From Akebia trifoliata (taxonomy: Eukaryota; Streptophyta; Magnoliopsida; Ranunculales; Lardizabalaceae): a stretch of DNA of 64,000 nt. The notes below the pieces were generated by a model. That model saw only the letters and a list, made by a program, of their open reading frames with translations, was not told the DNA's origin and searched no databases. This document shows positions 34,304 through 45,740 of the stretch, piece after piece. The position numbers were made by a program, and so were the translations under genes. Location of the stretch: the NCBI GenBank assembly GCA_017979445.1, contig CM030706.1, forward strand, positions 14,990,967 through 15,054,966. The letters are read 5' to 3'. Each line of letters opens with the position of its first letter. The first letter of the stretch is position 1.

Positions 34304-36059
34304 AACATTTGCTAGTCCTCGAGCAAAAACAGAAATAAACCTAACCTAGAATGAACTGAATCAAAACTAACTTCAGATTCTTCAACTTTCAAGAATAAGT
34401 TTCATTTAACAAGCACAATTCACAATAGTGTCTCAAAAATCACTGATAACATAAAGCGTCAAGAATCTATTGGACATTACAAAAACTAGAAAAATCACTA
34501 AAACTTTCATCCCATTCAAATCATCAATTCTCTGAAAAATCCAAGTAAGCAATCTCTAAAACAATCAATTCTACCACCCGGATAATTTTATAAAAACAAT
34601 GCAAACAAATTTGACCTCTAAATAGTAATGAAACATCAAATCTCATAAGCTTGGCTTTCTTGTCACTCTCCACTAATGTAAACTCATCAAGCCACCTCGG
34701 ATCAAAAGGTCTTAATTAAGCTTGTAATGTTAGGTTTAGGTATTGGCTCAAAAAGAATGGATAGGATAATTCAAAGAATGAGAATACTCACAACCGAACA
34801 AAATGTAACATTCTAAAGAGCTTAAAAATACTAACATCACAACTTCACTTTTCAAACTTTCCTTCTTTCTTTTGTGCTATAACACTTTCACCACTACTAC
34901 CATCAAATTCTTTTTTTTTTTTTTTACAAAATAAAATAAATAAATGAAGAACACTTTTCTTCAAACTTGTATCCCTCCTTCATTTTTCTTCAAGACCCCC
35001 TAACTTATCTTTGATTATCATCGGGGTCAACAACATTCTTTTATATCCTTTTTTCCCTTAACAATAGATTTTTGCTCTTCAATCTCAACAAATCACACAC
35101 AAGTGAATATTCTCATTAAAGGTAAGGATAAGTGTTTAGGCTCAAAACTAGGTAGGAAAATAAGTTTAAAGAAAGAAAATTAAGGCTAAAAATTAAATAA
35201 ATGGCTCAAATGGGTTACTAGCGGATAAAAATAATTAAGGTAGGTAAGAAAAGCTCAAACGGTCCAAAGATAGCCTAAATCATTTCCTAAGCAACATGAA
35301 AGTCTAGGATTTCGCCTCGAGCGACAATCAGCCAAGTTCTAAAATCTGTTGAGGCCTATTTTTCATTCACAAATGTCTAAATAAAATGTCTCTAAGTAGC
35401 AAAATAAGATCATTATTCAAAATTACCATACTAGACCAACATTGAATATCCAATTCAAACAAAACAAATGTCTAAGCTATCCTCAAAGTCTAAGTAATAT
35501 CGAATTCCAACTCAACAGCCACATATCACAGTAATCAAGTTATCATCATTGACTTTATGAATTGACTCGAAAACAAAAGAAATGCTCAAAAGTTGAAAAT
35601 CTCAATGCAGAAAACAAATAAAAGAATAGAAAAGAATAAAAAAAATTGAAAAATAGAAGAATGAAAAGAATGATAGTATGACTTTAATACAACTAACAAC
35701 TCAAAGAATAAAAGAATCAAATTATTTTCTCCCCCCCCCCAAACTTAAGTATCTTTATTACCCTCAATGAACAAAAGCAAACAAACTAAAGTAAGGATAT
35801 TAGGGGATAGAATAACTCCCTTCTCGATTTATCTCGGGTACAACGACATTTTCTCCTTTCTTTTCAAGCAGTATCCTAAAGAGAAAAAGAAAAAGCCACA
35901 CTTGCAACCAATGTTAAGTCGTTAACTCACACAAAGAAAACTAATACTTAGTTCACATATCCAACATAAAACAAAACATCACTAATAAATCCAAAAAAAT
36001 AAAACTAAAATCTAAAACTAGAAAAATAGACAAAAAGTAAAACAAAATAAACATAGAGA
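34304..36059 (-). other. 3' untranslated region of element C
   Basis: About 1.75 kb of A/T-rich sequence with no supported ORF, including T runs near 34911-34924 and a C run at 35735-35744. Confidence 0.65.
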
Positions 36060-37180
36060 CTACATCTCCTCCTCCTCAGCTGCTTCATCACCCTCATCTC
36101 CATCTAAGTCCTCTGCCCGAGAAGACTCCAGTCCCTCTCCATGTGACTTTCCTGGATAAATTGGCATGTTAGGAAACTGTGACATGTCCACTGCTATTCC
36201 CACTGCTAACTGCCTCATCATCAACTCAAGAGTGTTGTTGCAGGCATACTGATACTCTGTAAACTGCTGGAGCTGCTCACCTTGCTGATTAACCCTTTCT
36301 TCCAACCTCTCCATTCGCTCAGCCATAGTGAGGATCTGGAAAACTATGGTCTTGCCTGCTGACTCTGAACAACTGGTGCCATTCTGTCAACCCCTTTCAT
36401 ACCTTGCACTTTATTGTCAAAAAGTGCAGTCATAGGAGCTAAAGTCTCCTCATCTGCCCCAAATTGGATCCCAGCAGCAACACACAAAGTAGTGATCAAG
36501 GAAGGATAAAATAATGACATGGAAGTGTACGTATAACACTGTATAATATGAGAAGATATGAATTTCCCCACATCAATAGATTTTCCAGTCACAATGCAGT
36601 ACAAGAGAATTGCTCTTTCCTTATTAATATCACTAAAATGCTTTACTGGCATCATTCTAGCTGCTAGAAAATAGTACCAAGCCTTACAGTCTCTAGTGAG
36701 CCCAATGCTCTGAAATGTCACAGGTTTTTCTTCTGTTAGCTTCCATTGGGTACCTGGTACAGCAATCTCTTGCAATATCTCTTGATAATCTATTTGTCTC
36801 CCATTGAATCTATTATAATCATCTTTTGTAATATCAGGTAAATTGAAAATTTTGTTGATAGTCTTCCCACTAAAATCGACCTGTTTTCCTCCAACAAACA
36901 CCTTTCTATTGTTATGTTTAGGAGCATTGGCATAGAATTCCCTCACAACTGGTACTATTGCAGGCTTAGGTTGTTCACAAAACGTTTCCCATTTCCTCTC
37001 TTCTATAATCCCCCTAATACGAGGATAACCTACAGCTCAGACAGTTAATCCCCTTTCTGCTATGGGATTTCTACCAGTTACCGATTCATAAAACCTATTC
37101 TGTGCATCTTCACTAACAAATTTCTTTTTATCATAAACAACCCTAGATTTTCTCTTCTTAGAAGTACTTGATGAAGCCAT
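36060..37180 (-). pseudogene. Element C env-like/ORF3 protein (plant transposon protein domain)
   Basis: Starts at ATG 37180 (MASSSTSKKRKSRVVYDKKK, a basic start). A TGA at 37037-37039 interrupts, and the frame reopens into VVREFYANA, VDFSGKTINKIFNLPD, CKAWYYFLAARMMPVKH, INKERAILLYCIVTGK and LFYPSLITTLCVAAGIQFG. This is the pattern of the putative plant transposon protein domain (Pfam Transposase_32 type) found in Athila-derived ORFs. After a frame change near 36350 comes a coiled-coil MAERMERLEERVNQQGEQLQ and an acidic Glu-rich end. No signal peptide or clear transmembrane helix is visible, so env-like refers to position only. Confidence 0.75.
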
Positions 37181-37908
37181 TATAACCCAAATAAAATTCT
37201 TCTAATCAGAAATCAACCAAACACAAAATTTCAATCAAGAGAGAAAAAAACCCTTACCACTTTTGCAAACCTCAAACCTCTTCTTCAACTATCGAATCCA
37301 AACTTCAATGCAATCACCTTCTTTCCCCCATACTTAGTAGCAATTTTTCATTTTTCTGAGAAGAAACAAGAATAGTGAGAGTGATTTGAACAAATGAAAG
37401 AGATTTTATGGATTTAAATAGAGTTAGGGGAGGTAGAAGGTTGAGGAAGATGAAGGGGTGAAGGAAAATGAAAGGTTTTTGGAGAAAAGAAGAGAAAGAG
37501 GCGGAGATAATGTGATCGATTTGAACCAAATGATCGATTTAATCCCTTTAAATTCCAAGTTCACGACTCGCGCAGCGGCAGGTAAGTCATTTCTGCCACG
37601 GCTCGTGCCCTAATTCCTTCAATTTGAGCTTGGTGTCTTTTCTGATTTTGAGAAACTGCCGCGGCGCACATGTACCCACTGCTGCGACGGAATTGACTGG
37701 GCAGCACTGAAATTGTTTATTCACCTGAAAAATACAACCAACATAATTAAATTCAAATAAATAACATAAAATAAATCTTAAACTACCTAATAAAATAAAA
37801 TAACAACTAAAACTAAAATAAAATAAACTAATGAAATCCTAAATCCTTGAAATTTTAATTTTGGAAATAAATCGGGTTGTCTCTCGAGAAGCGCTAAAAT
37901 TTAAGTCT
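37181..37908 (-). promoter_or_regulatory. Spacer upstream of env-like ORF with LTR-like promoter features
   Basis: No ORF is supported. It holds two GC-rich dyads (37566-37610 and 37664-37700), the second containing CATGTACCCACTGCTGCG as in the LTR, then a TTTAAAGGGATT motif (about 37540-37552) and TATTTAAA at 37413-37420 on the sense strand, about 230 bp before the ATG. The order matches U3 of the element's own LTRs. The promoter role is inferred. Confidence 0.5.
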
Positions 37909-38933
37909 TTAGCTAGACTTTCTTGAATCTTCACTTTGGAATTGAGAGCAAAATGGACACCAGCTCGTATTAAAGTTCCCTCCGAAGTAGTGCTTCAATC
38001 GCTGCCCGTTTACTGTAAAAATCCCTTTCGACGGATGCTTGACTTCTATTGCCGCCGATGGTAAGACCTTGTTGACAGTGAAAGGACCGGACCACCGTGA
38101 TCTTAATTTTTTCGGAAAAATTTTAAGTCTTGAATTGAAGAGGAGGACTTGTTGTCCTTCTTTGAATTCCCGTTTGTGAATGTGCCTATCATGCCATTTC
38201 TTCGTCTTTTCCTTATAGATCCTAGCATTCTCATAAGCATCGTTCCGGAAATCTTCCATCTCATTTAGCTGTAAGAGTCTCTTCTCCCCTGCAGCCTGTA
38301 AATTGAAATTCAAGAACTTAACAACCCAATATGATCTATGTTCCAACTCAACGGGGAGATGACAAGATTTGCCATAAACCAACTGATATGGAGACATTCC
38401 CATAGGTGTCTTGAAAGCTGTCCGGTAGGCCCATAGAGCATCATCCAATTTGCTTGACCAATCATTCCTTGAAGAATTGACTGTCTTCTCTAGAATCCTC
38501 TTTAGCTCACGGTTGGATACCTCAACTTGACCACTTGTCTGCGGATGATAAGGTGTAGCTACCCTATGTGTCACTCCATATTTGCTCAGAAGTGAATCAA
38601 ATTGTTTGTTACTGAAGTGTGATCCTCCATCACTTATGATAGCTCTTGGTGTTCCAAATCTTGTAAAAATATACTTCTTCAAAAATCTCACCACCACCCG
38701 AGCATCATGGTTGGCAATGCTGCTACAGCTTCAACCCACTTGGACACATAATCTACAGCAACCAAAATAAAATGATTAGAAAAAGAAGATGGAAAAGGTC
38801 CCCATAAAATCAATACCCCAAACATCAAACAATTCAATTTCCAAATATTTGTTAGAGGCATCTCATTTTTTCTAGAGATATATTCCCAACCCTTTGACAT
38901 TTATCACAATTGGCAACAAAATTATATGAATCT
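37909..38933 (-). pseudogene. Element C integrase core and C-terminus
   Basis: The core has [15 protein letters not shown] (38730-38780), [11 protein letters not shown] (second catalytic Asp) and [15 protein letters not shown] (Glu), with the 35-residue spacing kept. A frame change near 38795 separates the first catalytic Asp, and another near 38690 separates the two halves. The C-terminus contains [20 protein letters not shown] and [12 protein letters not shown]. The catalytic triad is present, but the protein cannot be made as one chain without correction of the shifts. Confidence 0.9.
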
Positions 38934-41639
38934 TTAAAAAAGAGTAGGCCAATAAAATCCTGATTGTAAAATTTTTGCTGCTGTCTTGGTTGCTCCAAAG
39001 TGTCCTCCAACTTCGCGAGAATGACAATGTTGAAGAATACTCTCCATCTCCTCTTCCGGCACACATCTTCTAGTTATACGATCACCACACATCTTGTAAA
39101 GGAATGGATCATCCCATATGAGATACTTAATATCTGAAAAGAACTTCTTCCTCCTTTGGTGGGTGAGTTCGGTAGGCACAATCCCCCTAGCCAAATAATT
39201 AACAAAATCAGCATACCATGGGGCTTTTCCAACTGCAAACAGTTGCTCATCCGAAAATTTCTCATTAATATCTCTATCAACTTCTTCATTCAGCGGCACA
39301 TGGTCAATCCTAGAAAGATGATCTGCAACTACATTTTCGGTTCCTTTCTTGTCCTTGATTTCCAAGTCAAATTCCTGCAAAAGTAAAATCCATCTTAGCA
39401 ACCTTGGCTTTGCATCTTTTTTAGCAAATAAATACCTCAAAGTCGAATGATCAGTGTAGACAATCACTTTAGAACCTATTAAATAAGACCGAAATTTTTC
39501 AAAAGCATAAACAACTGCTAAAAGCTCTTTTTCAGTAGTTGCATAATTCAATTGAGTCTCATTTAAAACTTTGCTAGCATAGTAAATCTCATGAAAGACC
39601 TTGTCTTTTCGTTGCCCTAAAACAACACCTATATCATATTGACTAGCATCACACATCAAAGTAAAAGGCAATTCCCAATCGGGTGCAGCAATAACAGGAG
39701 AAGATATCAATTTCACTTTAAGAATTTCAAAAGCATCTAAACATTCTTTGGAAAAATCAAAAACTGCATCTTTTACCAACAATTCACAAAGAGGTTTAGC
39801 AATTTTAGAAAAATCTTTAATAAATCTCTTGTAAAATCCTGCATGTCCAAGAAAACTTCTAACTCCCTTAACATTGGTAGGAGGTGGAAGCTTCTCAATT
39901 ACATCAATTTTTGCTCGGTCCACCTCAATTCCTTTAACAGAAATTCGATGTCCCAACACAATTCCTTCTTTTACCATAAAATGGCATTTTTCCCAATTCA
40001 AGACCAAGTTTGTGTCAACACATCGCTGCAAAACCAAAGAGAGATTAGAAAGACAATTATCAAAAGAAGAACCAAAAATAGAAAAATCATCCATGAACAC
40101 TTCAATGTATTTTTCAACCATATCGAAAAAAATTGACATCATGCAACGTTGAAAAGTAGCAGGGGCGTTGCACAATCCGAATGGCATTCTTCTATAAGCA
40201 AAGGTTCCATATGGACATGTAAAAGTGGTCTTCTCTTGATCCTCCGGTGCTATTGGAATTTGATTATAGCCCGAATATCCATCTAAGAAACAATAATAGT
40301 CATGCCCGGAAAGTCTCTCCACCATTTGGTCAATGAAGGGCAAAGGAAAGTGATCCTTTCTTGTGGCATCATTGAGTTTCCGGTAATCTATACAAACTCT
40401 CCATCCGGTTACCGTTCTTGTGGGTATAAGCTCATTGTTGTCATTCTTCACTACGGTCATACCACCTTTCTTAGGAACCACTTGGACCGGACTTACCCAT
40501 GAACTATCCGAGATTGGATAAATTATACCTGCATCCAGAAGCTTCACAGCCTCCTTTTTCACCACTTCTTGCATGGAAGGATTTAATCTTCTTTGAGGTT
40601 GCACCAATGGCTTGTAGCTCTCTTCCATCAAAATCTTGTGCATACAAATAGATGGGCTAATTCCCTTGATATCATCAATAGTCCATCCAATAGCTTTCCT
40701 ATGCTCCCTTAAAACCCTCAATAACTTTTCCTCCTCCAAATCATTCAAAGAAGAGTTAATAATAACAGGATAATAACAAGACTCTTCTAAGAAAGCATAC
40801 CTAAGATGTGATGGCAATTGTTTAAGTTCAAATTTAGGAAGTTCCTTTTTAGATGATGGTTCATTAACATGCACAGCTCCTAACTCTTTAAATTTAAACT
40901 TTTTTGAAAACTCACAAGGTGGCAAAGCATCCAGATTATTCACACATTCAATTGTATCTTCATCATCACTTAGAGTTCCTAAAGTTCTACCATTTAATAT
41001 GCAATTTTCCAAAGGTAAGGGAGGAAAAGATTCATTAAAATTTTCAGCTACTACCCTATCCAAAACACTTATTGCAAAACATGCATCAACATCGGAAGAA
41101 AATTTCATAGCCTCAAAAACATTAAAAGTTACTTGTTCATCTTGAACCCTTAAAATCAACTTACCTTGATGAACATCTATGAGAGTTCTACCTGTAGCGA
41201 GAAAAGGTCTTCCCAATATGAGTGGAATATCCTTGTCTTCTTCCATATCCAAAACGATAAAATCAGCAGGAAATATGAATTTGTCCACTTTTACCAAAAC
41301 ATCCTCAATAATGCCTCTAGGATGCTTGATAGATCTATCTGCAAGCTGCAAGGATACCGTAGTAGGCTTCACTTCTCCTAAACCGAGTTTCCTGAAAATA
41401 GAGAGAGGCATCAAATTAATACTTGCACCAAGATCACATAAAACTCTATCAAAATTAAAATCACCAATAGTGCAAGGAATAGTGAAACTCCCTGGATCTT
41501 TTAGCTTTTGGGGAAGCTTTCTTTGAAGAATAGCACTACATTCTTCCGTGAGCATAACCTTCTCATTATCCACCAATTTCCTCTTGTTTGATAGAATCTC
41601 CTTCAAGAACTTAGCATATTTCGGCATTTGCTCCAGCAT
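38934..41639 (-). CDS. Element C protease-RT-RNase H polyprotein segment, 901 codons open
   Basis: The longest open frame in the window. Domains in order: protease around residues 50-180 (CDLGASIN at 68-75, PLILGRPFLAT); acidic linker with DDEDTIE; pre-RT (RKAIGWTIDDIKGISPS, 314-330); RT with FLDGYSGYNQ (451) and catalytic FMDD (515-518); RNase H with CDAS (D663), YTDH (D730) and ENVVADHLSR (D773); integrase zinc finger starting at HCHSREVGGHFG (about 880). It is Athila-type Ty3. The frame is lost near 38934, within the zinc finger, where [14 protein letters not shown] continues in another frame. The first Met is internal to the polyprotein, so this is a segment and not a separate gene. Confidence 0.93.
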   Translation of the reverse strand: MLEQMPKYAKFLKEILSNKRKLVDNEKVMLTEECSAILQRKLPQKLKDPGSFTIPCTIGDFNFDRVLCDLGASINLMPLSIFRKLGLGEVKPTTVSLQLADRSIKHPRGIIEDVLVKVDKFIFPADFIVLDMEEDKDIPLILGRPFLATGRTLIDVHQGKLILRVQDEQVTFNVFEAMKFSSDVDACFAISVLDRVVAENFNESFPPLPLENCILNGRTLGTLSDDEDTIECVNNLDALPPCEFSKKFKFKELGAVHVNEPSSKKELPKFELKQLPSHLRYAFLEESCYYPVIINSSLNDLEEEKLLRVLREHRKAIGWTIDDIKGISPSICMHKILMEESYKPLVQPQRRLNPSMQEVVKKEAVKLLDAGIIYPISDSSWVSPVQVVPKKGGMTVVKNDNNELIPTRTVTGWRVCIDYRKLNDATRKDHFPLPFIDQMVERLSGHDYYCFLDGYSGYNQIPIAPEDQEKTTFTCPYGTFAYRRMPFGLCNAPATFQRCMMSIFFDMVEKYIEVFMDDFSIFGSSFDNCLSNLSLVLQRCVDTNLVLNWEKCHFMVKEGIVLGHRISVKGIEVDRAKIDVIEKLPPPTNVKGVRSFLGHAGFYKRFIKDFSKIAKPLCELLVKDAVFDFSKECLDAFEILKVKLISSPVIAAPDWELPFTLMCDASQYDIGVVLGQRKDKVFHEIYYASKVLNETQLNYATTEKELLAVVYAFEKFRSYLIGSKVIVYTDHSTLRYLFAKKDAKPRLLRWILLLQEFDLEIKDKKGTENVVADHLSRIDHVPLNEEVDRDINEKFSDEQLFAVGKAPWYADFVNYLARGIVPTELTHQRRKKFFSDIKYLIWDDPFLYKMCGDRITRRCVPEEEMESILQHCHSREVGGHFGATKTAAKILQSGFYWPTLF

Positions 41640-43148
41640 ATCTACAAAAGGAAGATTAATATGTAAGCTTTTAAAAATATCAATAAATTTAGAAAATTAC
41701 TTATCTAAATTTTGCTTTCGCAATCTTTGAGGAAAAGGAATGGGATTAGAAGATGGTTGTGGAATAGGTTGTTGAATAGGAGCGGTAGCATCTTGATCTT
41801 TAGGAAGAGCAGTTTCATCCTCATTTGCTTGCTTGCTACCCCCCTTGATTGTTCTAACTCCTTCCCACTTCTAAGAGTTATAGCTTTCACATGCTCCTTG
41901 GGATTCTTCTCAGTATTACTTGGGAGTGCTCCTTGAGCTCTTTCCGTCAATAGCTTGGAAATCTCCCAACTTGATGTTCAAGGTTGCGAATACTTGCACC
42001 TTGATTTCTGAAATTGGCTTGGGTATCATCAATGAATGCATTGGTCTTTTGCATAAATTGGGTGAAGACCTCTTCCATGGTTGGTTTCTTCTCTTGAGAT
42101 TGAAAAGAATGAGGCGGTTTTTGCATATTCGCATTGTTGCTCCATGAGAAGTTAGGATGATTCCTCCACCCTTGATTGTAGTAATTGGAGTTAGGATTGT
42201 ATTGTCTTTGATTGTTGGCCACATAATTCACTTGTTCGGAAGAATTTGCTTCATATGGGCCTTGACACTCCAAAGTAGGATGATTCCCTGCACAATTATC
42301 ACAAACTACATTAGAAACTGCAGCAACATTCATTTTCTTAAAATTATTATTTAAAATAGCAACTTGAGCAGCCAAATTAGTAAAAGCATCAATGTCATGA
42401 ACTCCGGCTGTCCTTTTCTGTGCATTCCTATCAGATTTCAGGAAGTTGTTACTAGCCATGACTTCAATAAGTTCATATCCTTCCTCCGGTGTCTTGTTGA
42501 AGAATGCTCCTCCACTTGCTGCATCCACCATGGTTTGAGTGTTTGAGAGCAAACCGTTATAAAACGTTTGCACTTGCATCCATAATGGTAGTCCATGGTG
42601 CAGACACTTCCTTAAGAGATCTTTAAACCTTTCCCAAGCTTCATAGAGAGATTCTTAGTCAGAAAGGCATTAACCAGCCCATCCCATGTAGTAATGGTTC
42701 CTGAAGGTAGCGAGGTCAACCATGCCTTAGCCTTGCTGTTCAATGAGAACGGAAACAAACGCAGTCTTATGGCATCATCAGTCACCCCATTGTGCTTGAA
42801 TGTATCACAAATTTTCAAAAAATTTGCAATATGCAGATTTGGATCATCATTAGCCAACCCCCCAAACTGAACCGAAGATTGTATCATCTGAATGATGGCA
42901 GGCTTGATCTCAAAATTGTTTGCTTGAATAGGTGGCCTTCGAATGCTAGAGACACCCACATTAGGAATAGAGTAATCCTTTAGTGCTCTATTTGGGACTG
43001 CATCTCCACCACCACCATTATTCTCTTCTTCCGCCATTGCTAAAACTCCTTGTTTAGCTCTTTGCTTGCGCTCCCTATTTAGCCTTCTAAGTGTCTTATT
43101 GATATCAAGGTCGATTGGCACTAAATCCAAGCTACTTGTCCGTCTCAT
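41640..43148 (-). pseudogene. Element C gag with internal deletion
   Basis: Gag begins at ATG 43148 (MRRTSSLDLVPIDLDINKTL), as in Athila. The core has NDDPNLHIANFLKICDTFKH, LRLFPFSLNSKAKAWLTSLP and GLVNAFLTK. There about 25 codons are missing: in the other frame the sequence resumes SLYEAWERFKDLLRKC, then HGLPLWMQVQTFYNGLL. A zinc knuckle CDNCAGNHPTLEC is at about 42270-42310, and ITLRSGKEL near 41870 marks the gag-PR linker. Further frame changes lie near 41950 and 41800. Because the LTRs are nearly identical, these defects are recent or were present when the element inserted. Confidence 0.9.
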
Positions 43149-43244
43149 ACACTAGGAAAAACCTAAAAAGAGAAAAACAAATAAGTAAGAAATAAAATCA
43201 AATTAGTAAAAAAAGCAATTGGTATTAATATTAGTAATCTTTAA

Positions 43245-43262
43245 TCCCCGGCAGCGGCGCCA
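43245..43262 (-). other. Primer-binding site of element C
   Basis: The sense sequence TGGCGCCGCTGCCGGGGA lies six bases inside the 5' LTR. It is identical to the PBS of element B and of Athila type. Confidence 0.92.
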
Positions 43263-43268
43263 AAAACT

Positions 43269-44486
43269 TGATGCGTATGATTTATGCTAGCAAGTGCACT
43301 AATCGTTTCAAGTAATAAGATATCGTTCCCACGAGGATTAAGTTACTAAGTACCAAAAATAATCACCTAAATTACTATTTGATGAATCGAGAATTTTAGA
43401 ATTGCAAATTGAAATAACAATGAAACAAGAAAGAATGGATTCTTATGAATTAAAAACCTAGGGCTTTCGACTTCACTACAGATACTCCTAAGTAATACCT
43501 ACGTTGCCTTATTTGAAGGTTTAATTCCCTAAACCAACTAGTGTTTTCTCTCGAAATACACTAGATTACTCCTTAAAATATTAACTCAGCACATCTCTAT
43601 GTGAATTTAAATACCAAAGAGTCATAAAATCTGTGGAATTATTGTAAATTGAATTACTAACCTCTTAGAACATGCTAAAGTACCTCTACCGTTCATTCAT
43701 TCTAACGTGATCTATTTTATTGATCTAACCTAGATTCTAATTCTCATTATAAACCTAGATCAATAAATCAATCAAAACTTTGGCCTTCAGATTTGATAGC
43801 ATTAAACTCAAAATAGACACACAAATAAGTAATTGCAAAACAAGGAATTGAATTTGAATAAAACAACTACGAAATTGTATCTGAGTTACATCTCAACCCT
43901 AGAAACGAAATTTAGTTCATAACGAAATACGAAACAAACATCTTGAAGTTAAACATAGAAGAAAGGAAGAATAAACCAGTAAAATTCGAGATTGCCGTAG
44001 CAATCACTTGATCTCTTCTCCCCCTTCTTCTCTAGCCTCCAAGATATCTCTAAACCCTAAAAAATCAACTACTTATAGCCTCCATACGTTCTGAATACAA
44101 TTAGGGTTCAATCCCCTTTAAATCGGATCTAAACGATATAATAACAACACGAGACGAAGTGCAGAAAACGGGATCGCGCCGCGCGCCGCGGCAGGAATGT
44201 ACCCACCGCTGCGGCGGCTAGCTTCTGTCTTGGGGCCTTTGTTGATTTAAATACGAGCGCCGCGGCGGACATGTATCCACTGCTGCGGCGGCCTCTGCCT
44301 CTTGTACTCCATTCTCCAAAACTTCATCTTTTCTTCCGATTTCACCCCGAATTGCTTCCTTTTTGTATTCTTGGCTATTTATTACCTAAAACAATAAAAA
44401 GAACGATTACTAAATAAAATCACTCTCAAATTAGCAAAATGTCAAGTAATATTACATAGAATAAGTCGTTACAAACTGACTTATCA
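43269..44486 (-). repeat. 5' LTR of Athila element C
   Basis: A 1,218-bp LTR with the same ends as 33055-34288 and followed by TSD AACGA (44487-44491). Sense-strand TATAAGT is at 44071-44077, and the GC-rich dyad pair is at 44170-44300. Element C is complete end to end (33055-44486, 11.4 kb). Confidence 0.95.
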
Positions 44487-44491
44487 AACGA

Positions 44492-44586
44492 TAGTCGCAA
44501 GGGGTATTAGAGTCACTACCAACTTGAATGTCCACCGAAACGGGAATGTGTAAGCTTCGTCAGAGTTGGGATGCAGTGACAGCCAT
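44492..44586 (-). pseudogene. Antisense ORF of element F, N-terminal end
   Basis: The frame starts MAVTASQL at ATG 44586, then a TGA, then RSLHIPVSVDIQVGSDS to the insertion site of element C. Rejoining across C leads to the segment at 33049. The start fits the promoter listed next. Confidence 0.5.
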
Positions 44587-44771
44587 GGGAAAACCAAATG
44601 TAGAAAAGGAATCAAGTATGTAGAGAGAGGAAAAGATTACCTCAAGGCAGAGAAGTAATTGCTGGAACAAAGTAGAATGAGAAAAAAAGATAAAAGGTCT
44701 TCGTCGAAAAACACATAAACGAATTCATAGAGTTTCAGCACGATAGTAGACAGACAATGTACTAAGTTCCC

Positions 44772-44875
44772 TATTTATAAGAAGACGCACAGAAGCAGAT
44801 ACGCCTGAAAGGATAGCTTGAGTTCAGTAGAAGCATCGCAGAATGGGGGTAGTACAAAAGACTAAGGGACACGTG
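44772..44875 (-). promoter_or_regulatory. G-box and TATA promoter upstream of F antisense ORF
   Basis: On the minus strand, CACGTG (44870-44875) is followed about 90 bp later by TATAAATA (44772-44779), and about 185 bp after that by the ATG of the antisense ORF. Spacing is normal for a plant promoter. Alternatively the TATA box belongs to an LTR of another element. Confidence 0.45.
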
Positions 44876-44989
44876 GACAGATACAGATGAAGAGAAACCC
44901 ATCTGAGCCATTGGCAGAGATTCAAAATGATGTTCCATTGAATGCATCGATTCAGAAACAACAGAAGCAATTATGAGAGGTCTAAGTAG

Positions 44990-45740
44990 CCAGTAAAGAA
45001 GTGGGATTGCATCTCGAGGAGACGAAAAGACCTTGTGCCTCCTCGAGAGGTGGTAGTTGTAAAGGAATATAATTGCGTAAACAATCTTAACCCTACATGT
45101 GTCCAAGCCGACCGAATGGTACCTAACACAGATCAGTTTATGAAGTGCTGCCCAACAAGCAGGGCAAGTCAGAATAGAAGCCTCCTTAGTCTAGCTAGTA
45201 GGGCAGCACAGCATTAAGTGGAGTCAACCCTACCAGGCAGGATAGACCAAACCTCGAGAAAATCGCAATACTATTGTGTGCACGTCAGTTCCGAAAATCC
45301 CGGTTGCAATCATAATAGGTAAACTCAATCATTCCAAGATACCTCGATTACGCGAACAACCCCTTAGAATCAGTAGAAATCTCATGATTACGGCCTATAC
45401 TACAGCCTATAGAGAGGTAAACCCTAGGGAGATGTAGGGAGTTAAATAAGCACAATGAGCACTATTGTAGGGGGCTGGAAGGACAGAGGACTAGCAAGTA
45501 TCAATTACTATTCCTTTATCTCTCTAACTTGAGTATCGGAGTGTCTGTGACAGGTACCAGGCCACCGCAAAATAGGGGAAGTTGGGAGCTACTTCGGGAT
45601 CAGTGCACGAGGGATCCAACAAAGTCATCAATCGGATTCTGACCATACAGAGTGATTTTGTAGAACTTGATGTTGTAGACATTGTTCTCTTCTTCGTCGG
45701 ACGTCGACGACGTCCCATTTGCGATGAATCTCAAGTTGAA
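44990..45740 (+). repeat. Probable 3' terminal region/LTR of element F
   Basis: It contains TTGAGTATCGGAGTGTCTGT, then GACAGGTACC, near 45531-45560, a motif seen in Tat-lineage LTRs close to the RNA start. A 9-bp-arm inverted repeat CTCGAGGAG/CTCCTCGAG lies at 45013-45047. I could not fix either boundary because the partner LTR is off-window. Confidence 0.4.

Noticed and set aside
36060..37180. Viral envelope glycoprotein in element C
   Set aside because: There is no signal peptide, transmembrane anchor or cysteine pattern; the protein fits the plant transposon protein domain, so env-like is used for position only.
45690..45720. Near-palindromic GGACGTCGACGACGTCC
   Set aside because: The centre does not pair and there is no second copy or context that gives it meaning.
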